A DNA stretch of 59,134 nucleotides from NORP309 sp964352735 (GCA_964352735.1 CAYGTC010000023.1:1-59134), one strand, 5' to 3'; shown: positions 8,601-18,350, counted from the first letter of the stretch. Made by a program: numbers and translations. Notes: generated from the sequence alone by a model not told the origin.

Positions 8601-11514
8601 CTCCAACAGTATGTGTATCCGTAACGCAACTGACAGCCACATTCATTATGTTGGTGCCCGCCAATGTACCATTGCCATTGGTGATGGAACAGACTTGATT
8701 GGGTGTTGTTGGATCGGATAAAACAGTGACTGAATAGGTTGATTCATCATTTAAAGGATTGTTGAAGGTAAATATGCCATTGCTTGATATCAATGCATTA
8801 TCACCGCCATTATTCTGTAAAGTTAGAGTATTATCTGGTGCCAGCCCAGTAACAAAACCACCAATAGAATACTGTTGTATCACACAAGTGACAGATACAT
8901 CAGTGACATCAGCACCGGCTAGCGTATTGACCCCTGATGAGACCGTACAAATTTGGTTAGGTGTGGTCGGTTGGCTTAAAACACTTACTTCATAATTTGA
9001 ACCATCATCTTGTGCTGAAAAGGTGAATGGACCATTACTTAAGCTCACCAAATCATCACCATTATTATTTTGCAAAGTCACAGTGTTGCCGGATGCCAGT
9101 CCTGAAATAGTGCCGCCAACAGTATGGGTATTTGTCACACAATTCATCATAACATTTGTTATATCCACCCCGGCTATCGTGCCACTGCCATTAGTTATTG
9201 AACAAGATTGGTTGGGCCCTGTTGGATTGCTTAAAACCGTCACCTCATAATCAGAGCCATCAAATAGTGTTGATGCAAAAGCAAAAGCACCATTATCTGA
9301 GACTATTAAGTCATCGCCAGCATTGTTTTGTAAAGTGACTGAGTTACCTGCTGCCAATCCAGAAACTGAACCGCCGATGAAATAAGCCACTTCATAAACA
9401 TAAGCGGCTCCAGAGTTACTTGCTGAATTATCAGCTTGATTGCCATTGACTCCTGTGGCGTTGCTGTCCTCACCAATTGCTCCAACCACAACAGTATCAC
9501 CAGATATCGATACTGCCCCACCAAACAAATCATTATTTTCTGTATTGGATGCCAAAACACGTGACTGTTGAGTCCATGTTGACCCAGATCGAACAAAAAC
9601 ATAACCTCCACCTAAGTTGCCACTTGCTCCAATGACGACGGTATTATTTGATATGGATGATGACTCTCCAAACCGGCTGGTGCCATTGGATGCCTTCAGG
9701 TAAGCTTGCTGAGCCCAATCTGTTCCACTACGAACAAATGCATAAGCGGCTCCTGAGCCAGAACGCAAATTATTGTTCTCATCGCCATTGACTCCTGTAG
9801 CATCACTGTCCTCACTGACAGCACTTACTACCACAGTATCTCCTGATATCGATACAGAGGAACCGAATACATCATTGGCATCAGTATTTGAAGCTTTAAG
9901 GTAGGCTTGTTGAGACCACATCCCAGTGGCGCGAACAAATACGTAAGCCGCTCCTGAATCAGATCGTGAATTATTGGCTTGATCACCATTGATGCCGACA
10001 GCATTACTGTCTTCACCAGTTGCACTCACGATGATGGTATCGTTTGTTACCGCTACTGCTCGTCCAAATTGGTCATTAGTTTCAGTGTTGGATGCTTTGA
10101 GATAGGCTTCTTGAGTCCAGTTTGTGCCTGAACGAACAAATACATAAGCCGCTCCTGCAGACAAAGCTGTATTATTGGCTTCAATGCCATTAACTCCGGT
10201 AGAACTGCTCCTTTCATTAATTGCACCAACCACCACAGTGTCTCCTGATATTGATACTGCAGTACCGAATTCATCATTGCTTTCTGTATTGGAGGCTTTA
10301 AGATAGGCTTGTTGTGACCATGTTGAACCGGTGCGTACAAAAACATAAGCGGCTCCTGAAGTAGAAGCAGAATTGTTTAATTGATTGTTATTTACCCCGA
10401 CAGCATTGCTGTCCTCTCCTGTCGCGCCTATCACAATGGTATCAGCAGATATGGATACTGATTGTCCAAAATTATCATCAGCTTGAGCATTAGAAGCCTT
10501 AAGATAAGCCTGTTGTGACCATGTTGAGCCCGTTCTCACAAATACATAAGCCGCCCCAGAATTAGAGGTCACATTACTGGTTCCATCGCCATTTATTCCA
10601 GTGGTACTGCTGTCCTCACTGGGTGCACCAATTACCATTGTATTACCCGATATCGATACAGATCGACCGAATTGATCATCTATATCGGTATTAAATGATT
10701 TTACATAAGCTTCTTGTATAAAACTTGGGTCTACAGTCAAAGGATAAGTGGCATTATTGTCGTCCAACAGAATTGATAAATGATCATTCTTTAATGCCAA
10801 CTCGGCTGGGATAATCTGTCCATTAACGTCCCACACTTTAAGTTTATCGTATGTGATTTGGCCAAGTAACAAACGATTGTTGTTCAAACTGACATTAAGA
10901 TCAGTATCCAAGGCCATGCGTATTTCTAATGGCCCTCGTTGCGTTGCTCTTTTATCAGAATGTGGAGGTCTTTTTATCTCAAACCATTGTTCTAATTTCT
11001 GTTCTGAATTAATCCAATATTCTGTAATATTATCGTCCCATTGATAATTCAAGCGATTGTTTTCAAAACTCAACGCTATAGGCTGATCAAAAACAAAACC
11101 ATTTTCAACATATTCAGAATCATTGTTAGTGCTTTGATAGGCAACTGAATTTAAACGCAAAGAAATATGATAATCATATTCACCCTTTGTGCTATAAGGA
11201 CTTAAAGTTGTGGTCCCGTCAAGCTGATAATCGATTTGCCATCCTTGAGCTGGATTAGCTGACTTAAAACCCGATGATTCAGTTCTATAGGCCTTGTATT
11301 CATTTGATCTTATTTGTGCTTGAATATTTTGCCATTCAGATTGTGAAACTGTATTTGGTGTATTTTCAGTTGTGATATTATGTGTGATATTTCTTTGCAC
11401 TGTGGCTGCATTGTTCTGCAACGAAGGATTAACCATTAAATTTGCACACACAATATTGATGTGTGTTATAATGAAAGTACATAAAAGTATATTGAGTGTT
11501 TTGAATTGTGACAT
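5632..11514 (-). CDS. Giant FG-GAP / tandem-repeat surface protein (1960 aa)
   Basis: A signal peptide (residues 1-24) precedes about 240 residues of unassigned beta-rich sequence. Seven FG-GAP blades (about residues 265-665) each carry QQAYLKASN...FGxSVSISGDTVVVGA. Eleven ~83-residue repeats follow (about 680-1580) of the form GGSVSGLAAGN...LQNNGGDD, each with two cysteines (PNQxCxV...VxVxC) that could form a disulfide. A cadherin/Ig-like segment comes next (ADAYEVNEDTLL...FNYEVSDG). Near the end is IFMNGFE, the window's recurring C-terminal tag, but here 88 more residues follow, including a calcium-loop-like DYDGDGIEN. It is probably an extracellular adhesin or matrix protein. The frame is intact throughout. 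The repeats alternate in two types (see findings). Confidence 0.88.
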   Translation of the reverse strand: MSQFKTLNILLCTFIITHINIVCANLMVNPSLQNNAATVQRNITHNITTENTPNTVSQSEWQNIQAQIRSNEYKAYRTESSGFKSANPAQGWQIDYQLDGTTTLSPYSTKGEYDYHISLRLNSVAYQSTNNDSEYVENGFVFDQPIALSFENNRLNYQWDDNITEYWINSEQKLEQWFEIKRPPHSDKRATQRGPLEIRMALDTDLNVSLNNNRLLLGQITYDKLKVWDVNGQIIPAELALKNDHLSILLDDNNATYPLTVDPSFIQEAYVKSFNTDIDDQFGRSVSISGNTMVIGAPSEDSSTTGINGDGTSNVTSNSGAAYVFVRTGSTWSQQAYLKASNAQADDNFGQSVSISADTIVIGATGEDSNAVGVNNNQLNNSASTSGAAYVFVRTGSTWSQQAYLKASNTESNDEFGTAVSISGDTVVVGAINERSSSTGVNGIEANNTALSAGAAYVFVRSGTNWTQEAYLKASNTETNDQFGRAVAVTNDTIIVSATGEDSNAVGINGDQANNSRSDSGAAYVFVRATGMWSQQAYLKASNTDANDVFGSSVSISGDTVVVSAVSEDSDATGVNGDENNNLRSGSGAAYAFVRSGTDWAQQAYLKASNGTSRFGESSSISNNTVVIGASGNLGGGYVFVRSGSTWTQQSRVLASNTENNDLFGGAVSISGDTVVVGAIGEDSNATGVNGNQADNSASNSGAAYVYEVAYFIGGSVSGLAAGNSVTLQNNAGDDLIVSDNGAFAFASTLFDGSDYEVTVLSNPTGPNQSCSITNGSGTIAGVDITNVMMNCVTNTHTVGGTISGLASGNTVTLQNNNGDDLVSLSNGPFTFSAQDDGSNYEVSVLSQPTTPNQICTVSSGVNTLAGADVTDVSVTCVIQQYSIGGFVTGLAPDNTLTLQNNGGDNALISSNGIFTFNNPLNDESTYSVTVLSDPTTPNQVCSITNGNGTLAGTNIMNVAVSCVTDTHTVGGSISGLAAGNTITLQNNGGDDQINLSNGTFVFSAQDDGSSYSVTVLNQPTTPSQTCTVASGSGNLTGADVTDVSVTCVNDTFSIGGSVSGLAAGNSLTLQNNGADSAIVSSNGAFVFATALADESTYSVTVLSNPTTPNQICSITNGNGTLAGQNIMDIIVTCVTNTHTVGGSISGLATGNTITLQNNGGDDQINLGNGPFVFSAQDDGSTYAVTVLNQPTAPNQTCTVSSGSGVLIGNNVTNVSVTCVTDTFSISGSVAGLTSGNSVILQNNAGDDITVSNNGGFTFTTALDDESSYDVTILSSPTTPNQTCSVTNGNGTLAGTNVTNVVIDCVTDTHTVSGSVSGLADGNNVILQNNGGDSQIVSVNGPFMFSAQDDGTNYAVTVLINPVTPNQQCSVTNGSGTLAGTNVTTVSVTCVTETYTVAGLVSGLAAGNSVTVQNNGGDDQVVSANGAFTFSAQNDGSNYSVTVLNQPSTPNQNCVVTSGSGALAGADVDNVVIDCVTDTHTVIGSVTGLAQASSVTLQNNGADDLVVSANGVFIFSAQDDGSEYAITVSSQPFNQLCTVSNGTGTIAGTNVTNVTVNCINETLTIGGSVSGLEQGNEVILQNNGTDDLTVSSNSAFVFSTALLDGESYDVTVLTQPDTPNQVCIISNSSGTLSGDNVTDVLVTCQTEPTVIADAYEVNEDTLLSATDVDGTTTVDTNDNSVLVNDAEGLFVVTPGTFTANGIGGSITINADGTFNYMPPNDLFGEATFNYEVSDGILAVDAQLSINVLPVNDAPSFTISGDVEFDIFNFTTNPVDFNDFIVDFDLGPDNESDQQINQYDVVIRSDSNAILNTISMSNAGVLSLDFSTNIGVALIDITLQDDAGIALGGNDTSVTQSFFIAFTNDIIFMNGFESVDELLILSHLNQLQAITTEFNYPIYDENSDLIEFYGALFYLGGAYDSQSKLETLNYWLREVLMHNAPFADYDGDGIENYIDKQPFKE
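6583..9390 (-). repeat. Eleven ~83-codon tandem repeats within the 1960-aa gene
   Basis: Repeats of about 250 bases encode GGSVSGL...VTCVTDTHT units. Copies 1, 3, 5, 7 and 11 resemble one another (ALxDESxYxVTVLSxP), and copies 2, 4, 6, 8, 9 and 10 resemble one another (SAQDDGSxYxVTVLxQP). This indicates a two-unit higher-order repeat of about 500 bases. Confidence 0.85.
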
Positions 11515-12191
11515 GAGATCTTTTTAGCATCCTTAAAAAAATATGCAGAGTATATAGTTAAGCTCAATAAATGCAAAGGCAAAAATTAAAATTAATATTA
11601 AAAAGCACCATTAAACTGAGTTTCAGATCACTTTATATGGCATCAACATTTACCACTCATGTTTTTAAATTTTTTCTAGCAAATAATCCATTGAAATACA
11701 TCATATTTTTATCACGTTTAGATCACAATTCAGTCACAAAAAAACCACCGCATTCGAACTAACATAATTGAACAACCTTTTATTGATCTTTCAATACTAT
11801 CATAATCCAAAACCGTAAGACATATTCATAAATTTAAAAACCACCATGATAAAGAATTCACTAACAGAAAGCGCGATGCTTTTTTGTAAAAAAAAGTTCA
11901 TATAAATTGCTGATTTTTGTCATCACGCTATTCTAATTGCTTAATTATTTGTTCGTATTAATCAAAAGAACACCTGATAACAATAAATGATGCCTTTGTT
12001 ATAAAATCTTCAACTCAATCAATGACAATAGCACAGCAAGACTCAAATTTTTCAAATCAGAAATCACTGAGCTCTGCACTGACATTGTAGTTGGGATTAT
12101 TGACTGATTGATAATGATAGTATCTCATCATTTTAAGCTTGAGGATTCAACTTGATCGCAATGCTGTCCAGAAAAACATTTAGTCCACAGC
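11515..12191. other. Intergenic region without recognised genes
   Basis: This AT-rich stretch separates the 5' end of the minus-strand FG-GAP gene from the 3' end of the minus-strand SnoaL-like gene. Short ORFs here lack ribosome-binding sites and family resemblance. It must hold the promoter of the 1960-aa gene in its left part, but I cannot place the boxes. Confidence 0.4.
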
Positions 12192-12575
12192 CTAAGTCAT
12201 CGTATTTGCGTCTCGAATTATTTGCCAAAAACCATCACGCTTTTCTAAAACCGAAAGGGAATGCCCAGCCATTTTTGTCGAGGGATCTCCATTTTTTGGA
12301 GAGCATATCAAGATCGATTCAATCCATAAATAGGCATGGTCACCAAACACCTTAAGTTCACGTATTTTACTGTCCAGATCAAAATCTATCGGTGATTCTT
12401 CAGGTGAACCACCAGCTGCACCTTGAGCAAAAGTTTCCTTGTCCATTTCACCAACACCAGGAACTAAAAATACAGCGCCATCTGCTATGCATTGACGGGC
12501 CAATTCCAAATCTCCTTCAATGGTCGACTTGATCCAATTATCAAACAATGCTCTTATCTCTTGTTCATCATTCAT
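12192..12575 (-). CDS. SnoaL-like / DUF4440-type protein
   Basis: A 127-residue cytosolic protein with the layout of the NTF2-fold SnoaL/YybH group: IRALFDNWIKSTIEGDLELARQ at the N-terminus, a middle segment ending in AGHSLSVLEKRDG, and a C-terminal FWQIIRDANTMT strand. The length is typical for the family. Members include isomerases, hydrolases and proteins of unknown role, so the substrate cannot be named. A GGAG ribosome-binding site stands nine bases before the ATG. It appears monocistronic; the next gene is divergent. Confidence 0.75.
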   Translation of the reverse strand: MNDEQEIRALFDNWIKSTIEGDLELARQCIADGAVFLVPGVGEMDKETFAQGAAGGSPEESPIDFDLDSKIRELKVFGDHAYLWIESILICSPKNGDPSTKMAGHSLSVLEKRDGFWQIIRDANTMT

Positions 12576-12944
12576 TACTCTATCTCCAGAAATTCACGCT
12601 CACTCAACACATCAAAAGGCATGCAAATATACATTTCAAGTTTACCATAAAAAAGAATACGGTTTACTTTAACAATCTGTTTTTCTGGAGTACTTCAATC
12701 GGCATTCACACTGATGGATAGCTACATAAAAATTTCATTACACCGCTACAATGTTTTATTTCATGTCATTAATAGAGGCTTCAGTATAACTAAATGACCA
12801 TAATAATCAAAAAATAGCGCATTAATGATTTAAGAGATATTTACATAACCATGATATCGAGAGACCTCTGGATAAATCATGAATCATGTGAAAAAGTTTC
12901 TTATATGCAATTGATATCATTATCTATAAATAGGAGCTATAACA
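12576..12944. other. Divergent intergenic region
   Basis: This is promoter space between the minus-strand SnoaL-like gene and the plus-strand PHP protein. A TAGGAGC ribosome-binding site lies just before 12945. I see no other structure. Confidence 0.4.
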
Positions 12945-15900
12945 ATGAAATTTAAAAGTTTATTGGTTTTCATAACCATAATTACCTTTATTGCCAGTCA
13001 TGCTGAGCCTGCTCAAAATTCTGCAGTGCCACCCACTAAAACGATAAGCCATTCCCCACCAGACTTTAGGTACCTGATCAAGCAAATGAGCGAAATCATC
13101 GACTACATAGATTCCCCTGAATATGCAGCTGAAGTATCTTGGCCTGAACATATTGTTCTGTGTTATCAACTGGTCAGGGGAAAAGATCCAACATTAGCTG
13201 AGTTTACAATCATCAATCACAATCGTACACAGTTAGAAATGAACCGACACACAGTGCTTGCCATGGTTCTTGCCGGCAAGAATGAAGTGCCGTCTTGGGA
13301 TCAAGTTCGTAAATTCCAAAGCAGTCATTCGGCCTTCGATTTCCATAGCACTCCAAGAACTTTAGACAAAGCCCAAGAGCTCGCTTCCACATCGATGGAT
13401 AAAATTAGAAAAGCTCTAGAGTTTGAAGAGAGAAAAGAACTGTCTAAAAATGGAGAGTTTCCAACTAAAACTGATGAACAATTTCCAACTAAGAAATATG
13501 ATCCACAACAAAAAGCCCTTCCTGGCACATCCTACAACACCTATTTTGGATTCCTTCATGCACATAGTAATCTTTCAGATGGTTCAGGTGGCCCTGAGGA
13601 AGCTTATCGTCATGCGCGTGATGCTGCTGGTTTGGATTTTTTTGCGTTGACCGACCATGGTGTTAATATGCTCTTTTGGCCATGGGAAAGTAATAAATAC
13701 GATCGTTTGCTTCGCGCTGCCGATCAGTACGATGCACCAGGCAGTTATGCTGCTTTATACGGTTTTGAGTGGAGTCATCCCATACTTGGTCATATTAATG
13801 TTATGAATGTTCGTTCATTCACGCATGTACTTAGACGATTAACATTGAATTCCATATATCGCTGGATCGGAGATCGAGTATATTCCATCGCTCGGTATAA
13901 TCACCCCGGTAGACAAGACAGTACCAACGATGAGTTCAAACATTTCAGATACGAGTCCTATGTCGCTAATAACATGGTGGGGCTAGAGGTGTGGAACAAA
14001 GGCCATGACTTCGATGAACAATTTTATCTTTGCACCTGGGGTTCTTGTCAAGCCCCAACATTCATGAGCGAAGGCATCCGCAAGGGTTGGAGACTCGGAC
14101 CTTTGGGCGGCGGTGACAATCATCATCGCGAATGGGGCACAAATACAGATTTTCGAGTGGCAGTACTTTCAACACAATTAAACCGCAACGCCATCGTCAA
14201 TGCTTATTTTGATCGCCGTTTCTATGCAACTGAAGACAAGAATATGTTGCTTGACATAAGAGTTGGAGGAAACCCTATGGGCTCTAGGCTCTCAGGTTGG
14301 CACCGAGAGTTCCGTATGGAAGCCAGTGACAGTGCTGGGGACACATTTTCTGAAGTACGCTTTTACCGAGATGGCTATCTTATTGATACCCGATTGGTTT
14401 CAGGTAACAGTATTGCCGAAACTTTCACAGATCCTGGTGTTTCAGGTAATAACCATTACTATGTGGTCGTCCGTCAATCCGATGGCGATGAAGCGGTTTC
14501 ATCACCCATTTATATGAATGGCGCTCCTCCAACTCCGGATGCAAACGCCTGTTTTACAAAAAGTTGTAATGGTTTCTCTTGTTCTTTTAATGCCTCCTGC
14601 TCTACCGGCGAAGGTGGCATTGTCAATTATGCCTGGAACTTTGGTGATGGCAATACAACATCAGGTGCCAATGTCAATCATAGTTTTGCAAGCAGCGATA
14701 CTTATAATGTGAGATTAACAGTTACAGACACGATTAATCAGACGGATTCAACCACCCAACAGGTTACGGTAAGTTGCGGAGATAATGTCAGGCCGAATGT
14801 ATCGCTGACCGCTCCAGCTAACGGTGCAACCCTATGGGGGTCGAGAACTTTTTCAGCAAATGCATCGGATAATCTGGGTGTTGATAAAGTGCAATTTAGA
14901 ATAAACAATCAAGTTGTATGTACAGATAATAATCCACCGACATGGAGTTGCCCAGTCAATGTTAATGGCTATGCCACTGGTGACTATACCATTAAAGCTG
15001 TAGCCTTTGACGAATGCGGTAATTTCAAAGTATCAAACAGTAGATCAGTACGCATTGTCAGTAACCCTGAAATGGCAATAGATCTCCCAGCAGTTAATTC
15101 AGCTGTGTCTGGTGAAGCTGTACAAATATCTGGCTGGGCAACAGATCCCAATAGAGTAACATCATTGACCATAAAACTTGATGGTGCCGTAACAATACCA
15201 GTAACCTATGGTACACAACGCTCCGATGTTTGTCAGGCAGTCCCAGTCAGCGATCCGAATTGTCCAAATATAGGGTTTGAAGCAACGTTTAATTCAAAAC
15301 TCTATGAAAACGGTCCACATTCAATCCAGGTCGTCGCAACAGATGCTCAAGGTAAGAAAACCACTCAAAACATAAACTTTACCATCGACAACCCCCCTGT
15401 AGTTAGCTGTACTCCCGGGCCACATACATTGTGTCTCCAGAATAACCGTTTCAAGGTTCAAGCCTTTTATGTGAGCGGAGGTGTTGGCCAACAAGCGCGC
15501 ACAAGAACTTACTCTGATGAGAGTGGATTCTTCTGGTTCTTCGGTTCAGCAAACCTTGAAGTTGGCGTCAAAGTTCTGGGCCCTGCCAATGGTCAATGGT
15601 GGGTTTTCCATGGTGCTGGTACCGATCGTGAATACACAATTGCGGTTACTGACACACAAACTGGTGAGATCAGATCCTATGTTAAACCAGGCGGTTCATT
15701 CTGTGGAGACGCTGACACACAGGCGTTCCCTGCAACATCGAACCTTACTGAACTGGATTCGGGCTCCATTTTTGACAATTCCTTAGGCATCTGGGACAAC
15801 AACTCTGCAGATGAGGTCATGAATGGCGGTTCTTGTACACCTACTTCCACCAGTATGTGTCTGCAAGGCGACCGATTCCGTGTCGAAGTCCTTAGAAGTA

Positions 15901-16157
15901 GCGTCAAGCAACCCACTGTTGAATTGACAACAGATTCTGGTACATCATGGTTCTTCAATCCTGATAATGCGGAGGTTTTTGTCAAGGTTCTTGATGGAAG
16001 AAATGCCAACGGGCACTTCTGGGTATTCTACGGCTCCCTCTCTGACCGAGATTTCACAGTTCGTGTGGTTGACACCGTAACTGGTCAAGAGGTTAATTAT
16101 AACAACGCACTTGGTGATTATTGTGGCAATGGTGATACAGCTGCATTTCCTGAATAA
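12945..16157 (+). CDS. Secreted PHP-domain (DUF3604-like) protein with PKD and Ig-like domains
   Basis: A 1070-residue protein with a signal peptide (residues 1-20). Residues about 198-430 form a PHP metallo-phosphoesterase-type domain: HAHSNLSDG (H205, H207, D212), LTDHG (D237, H238), FEWSHP, YNHPGR and GGGDNHH supply the metal ligands. After it come a PKD domain (YAWNFGDG, about 545-600), an Ig-like domain (LTAPANGATLWG), and a second beta-sandwich. Two C-terminal ~100-residue modules share the pattern LCLxxxRFxV...WFF...NxEVxVKVLxxxNGxxWVFxG...DTxTG and end in AFP. The family suggests hydrolysis of a phosphoester outside the cytoplasm, but the substrate is unknown. It is monocistronic and followed by a hairpin. 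Confidence 0.82.
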   Translation: MKFKSLLVFITIITFIASHAEPAQNSAVPPTKTISHSPPDFRYLIKQMSEIIDYIDSPEYAAEVSWPEHIVLCYQLVRGKDPTLAEFTIINHNRTQLEMNRHTVLAMVLAGKNEVPSWDQVRKFQSSHSAFDFHSTPRTLDKAQELASTSMDKIRKALEFEERKELSKNGEFPTKTDEQFPTKKYDPQQKALPGTSYNTYFGFLHAHSNLSDGSGGPEEAYRHARDAAGLDFFALTDHGVNMLFWPWESNKYDRLLRAADQYDAPGSYAALYGFEWSHPILGHINVMNVRSFTHVLRRLTLNSIYRWIGDRVYSIARYNHPGRQDSTNDEFKHFRYESYVANNMVGLEVWNKGHDFDEQFYLCTWGSCQAPTFMSEGIRKGWRLGPLGGGDNHHREWGTNTDFRVAVLSTQLNRNAIVNAYFDRRFYATEDKNMLLDIRVGGNPMGSRLSGWHREFRMEASDSAGDTFSEVRFYRDGYLIDTRLVSGNSIAETFTDPGVSGNNHYYVVVRQSDGDEAVSSPIYMNGAPPTPDANACFTKSCNGFSCSFNASCSTGEGGIVNYAWNFGDGNTTSGANVNHSFASSDTYNVRLTVTDTINQTDSTTQQVTVSCGDNVRPNVSLTAPANGATLWGSRTFSANASDNLGVDKVQFRINNQVVCTDNNPPTWSCPVNVNGYATGDYTIKAVAFDECGNFKVSNSRSVRIVSNPEMAIDLPAVNSAVSGEAVQISGWATDPNRVTSLTIKLDGAVTIPVTYGTQRSDVCQAVPVSDPNCPNIGFEATFNSKLYENGPHSIQVVATDAQGKKTTQNINFTIDNPPVVSCTPGPHTLCLQNNRFKVQAFYVSGGVGQQARTRTYSDESGFFWFFGSANLEVGVKVLGPANGQWWVFHGAGTDREYTIAVTDTQTGEIRSYVKPGGSFCGDADTQAFPATSNLTELDSGSIFDNSLGIWDNNSADEVMNGGSCTPTSTSMCLQGDRFRVEVLRSSVKQPTVELTTDSGTSWFFNPDNAEVFVKVLDGRNANGHFWVFYGSLSDRDFTVRVVDTVTGQEVNYNNALGDYCGNGDTAAFPE

Positions 16158-16171
16158 TCCTAAAAATATCA

Positions 16172-16197
16172 ATCCCCGTGGCTTAAGCTGCGGGGAT
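16172..16197. terminator. GC-rich hairpin after the PHP gene
   Basis: A 7-bp stem (16172-16178 with 16191-16197) with further partial pairing inside lies 14 bases after the stop codon. There is no T-run, so termination is possible but not proven. Its ATCCCCG arms resemble the REP-like hairpin at 46131-46152. Confidence 0.45.
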
Positions 16198-16537
16198 CTT
16201 GTCCGAATATATCGGCCTAAATAGGTCAAGTCTTTCTAATTCTAAAAGTTTTAAATCATAAAACAGTCACAGTAACTCATAAGTAGATTTCGTTATTGGG
16301 CAGAATATATTCCCAAGATCTCTCTCACTCATACATAACACTTGGTCTATTACCCAGAATCATTGATATATCTTCATTACAACTTTCACAATAATACATA
16401 GTTTGAAATTCAGTTATAGCTTTGGTAAGGAAATGGTAAGAAAACAAAAGGATTAAGTAAGGTAAATATTACTGCATCATGAGACATTAACAATCAACAA
16501 ACACAACATCCAAATAATAAATAACAGAGGAAAAATA
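16198..16537. other. Intergenic region with an inverted copy of the 18-base repeat
   Basis: No gene is visible. Bases near 16351-16370 contain the complement of the TGATTCTGGGTAAT motif seen at 2985, 5144, 19397 and 25588. The ribosome-binding site AGAGG for the next gene is at about 16526-16530. Confidence 0.5.
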
Positions 16538-18322
16538 ATGACTCAACTCAAATGTCAAGACATCAATGATAACAGTAATGTAGACATCGCTATCATTGGT
16601 GCAGGAATTTCAGGCTTATATTGTGCTTACCGGTTAATCAAGAGCAAGCAATTTTGTAAAAGCAAAATTGTCATCTATGAACGATTAAACCGAACAGGTG
16701 GTCGTTTACAATCCGATTTAATTCCCATAATGGAAGACCATAAAATACCCAATCAGGATGGCATTAAAGGTTTTTTTGAAAATGTCGAATTTGATGAAGT
16801 AAAAGAAGAGCAAGGCGGTATGCGCTTTAACTATAACATGGAAGAACTGATGTGTTTGAACAAAGACTTGGGCCTATGTGACGACATCGTTCCTTTCCCC
16901 ATGTCCAGCACAGATGATACCAACAGGTTCTGTATTCGGGGAAAAAGTTTCTCTCTTCAAGATGCCAACGACAGTAACAACATGATTTGGAGCGAGCTGT
17001 ATAATTTATATCCACAAGAGGTAGGATTAAGCCCTGTGCAGATTGTAACCAATGCCTATAACAGAATTCTGGAAGCCAATAATGTATTACTTGAAGAAGA
17101 TCAAACACCAGAATTTTGGCAAACATTCAGACTGAAATTAACATGGAAAAACATTCCACTGAACCAATGGCAGTTATGGGGATTATTACTGGACATGGGG
17201 TATTCTGAGGAGTGTGTTGAAATGCTTTCTAATACCATTGGTTTTGCTGGGCCTTTTAAATCCCTTCCCAATGCCGGAGATGCCTGGCAAATACTGGCAG
17301 ATTTTCCTAAAGATCCTACATATTATACCTTTGCTGAAGGTTTCAGCACCCTGCCAAATGCTATAGTCGAAGAATTAAAAAAACACGATGTCGAAATTTA
17401 TTTGAGTACCAATGTTGATAAAATAGAAGGCAAAGAAGACGATTTCACATTACATTTGGCTGAAGCGAAAGATGGCATGAGCGCCATGCCTGATGTATTG
17501 TGCGAAAAACATAAAAAAGTTAAAGCCAAACAAATCATTTGTGCAATAGCTTCACATGGATTTAAATCTCTGTATGTAAAATCACCTGCGTTACATCGAG
17601 ACAGTAAACATAACAATGCCATGCGATTATGGGAAAACATCAATGGGGTTCTGGGCATGAAACTGATGAAAATCAATTTTTATTTCAGAGAAGCTTGGTG
17701 GTATAATGGTTCAACAGGCCGCCCAAACATTGAATTTGGCCCTAACTTCACAGATTTACCGATTAATTCAATTTATCCGTTTTACTCACCTGATGATTTG
17801 GATGTCAATCATAAAAAAGGTACCGTCGACATTATCTCAGGCAAAAAACCTGCTGCATTGACATTATATTGCGATTTCAACAACACGAATTTCTGGAAAG
17901 GTCTACAAAATGTCGGGCCCAAGTTCTCATCACCACTACAGGAAAAATATAACAATAAGAAAAAACAAACCATTTTTCCTGCATCAGAGCTGGTGGTTAA
18001 AGAAGCGCGTGAACAAATGGGGCTTTTATTTGGTGTCACCAACGTACCAAAACCGGTATTTACAAGCTACCGTTTATGGAATGGAGAAGACGATTTTGAA
18101 TACGCCTATCACCAGTGGCAGCTCAATGTGAATGATAAAAAGACCATTGAATATTTGTCAAACCCACTGCCTGGTTTTTACATGTGTAATGAAGCCATAT
18201 CAGACATGCAAGGCTGGGTAAATGGTTCTCTTAGATCCTCAAATCTGGCGTTAAGTCAAATTTCCAAAGGAAAGATCAAAGCCATGCATGACCCTTGTGT
18301 GTCACAGGTTGAAAACAGTTAA
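16538..18322 (+). CDS. FAD-dependent amine oxidase-like flavoenzyme
   Basis: A 594-residue cytosolic protein without signal peptide. The N-terminal Rossmann motif IIGAGISGLYCAYRL (residues 20-34) and the NRTGGRLQSD motif after it mark FAD binding of the flavin monoamine oxidase / L-amino acid oxidase group. EEQGGMRF (about 90) and the C-terminal FYMCNEAISDMQGWVNGSL segment, which lines the isoalloxazine in this family, are also present. The family oxidises amines or amino acids to imines with release of hydrogen peroxide, or catalyses related decarboxylating oxidations. The substrate cannot be deduced. It is followed 28 bases later by a gene of a different fold on the same strand, so the two probably form an operon. 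Confidence 0.82.
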   Translation: MTQLKCQDINDNSNVDIAIIGAGISGLYCAYRLIKSKQFCKSKIVIYERLNRTGGRLQSDLIPIMEDHKIPNQDGIKGFFENVEFDEVKEEQGGMRFNYNMEELMCLNKDLGLCDDIVPFPMSSTDDTNRFCIRGKSFSLQDANDSNNMIWSELYNLYPQEVGLSPVQIVTNAYNRILEANNVLLEEDQTPEFWQTFRLKLTWKNIPLNQWQLWGLLLDMGYSEECVEMLSNTIGFAGPFKSLPNAGDAWQILADFPKDPTYYTFAEGFSTLPNAIVEELKKHDVEIYLSTNVDKIEGKEDDFTLHLAEAKDGMSAMPDVLCEKHKKVKAKQIICAIASHGFKSLYVKSPALHRDSKHNNAMRLWENINGVLGMKLMKINFYFREAWWYNGSTGRPNIEFGPNFTDLPINSIYPFYSPDDLDVNHKKGTVDIISGKKPAALTLYCDFNNTNFWKGLQNVGPKFSSPLQEKYNNKKKQTIFPASELVVKEAREQMGLLFGVTNVPKPVFTSYRLWNGEDDFEYAYHQWQLNVNDKKTIEYLSNPLPGFYMCNEAISDMQGWVNGSLRSSNLALSQISKGKIKAMHDPCVSQVENS

Positions 18323-18350
18323 TCAAATCAAACAAAAAGAGAATATAACT

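Noticed and set aside
6583..9390. Regular ~250-base periodicity, considered as a CRISPR or satellite array
   Set aside because: The repeats are in frame, coding and much longer than CRISPR units; no spacers exist.
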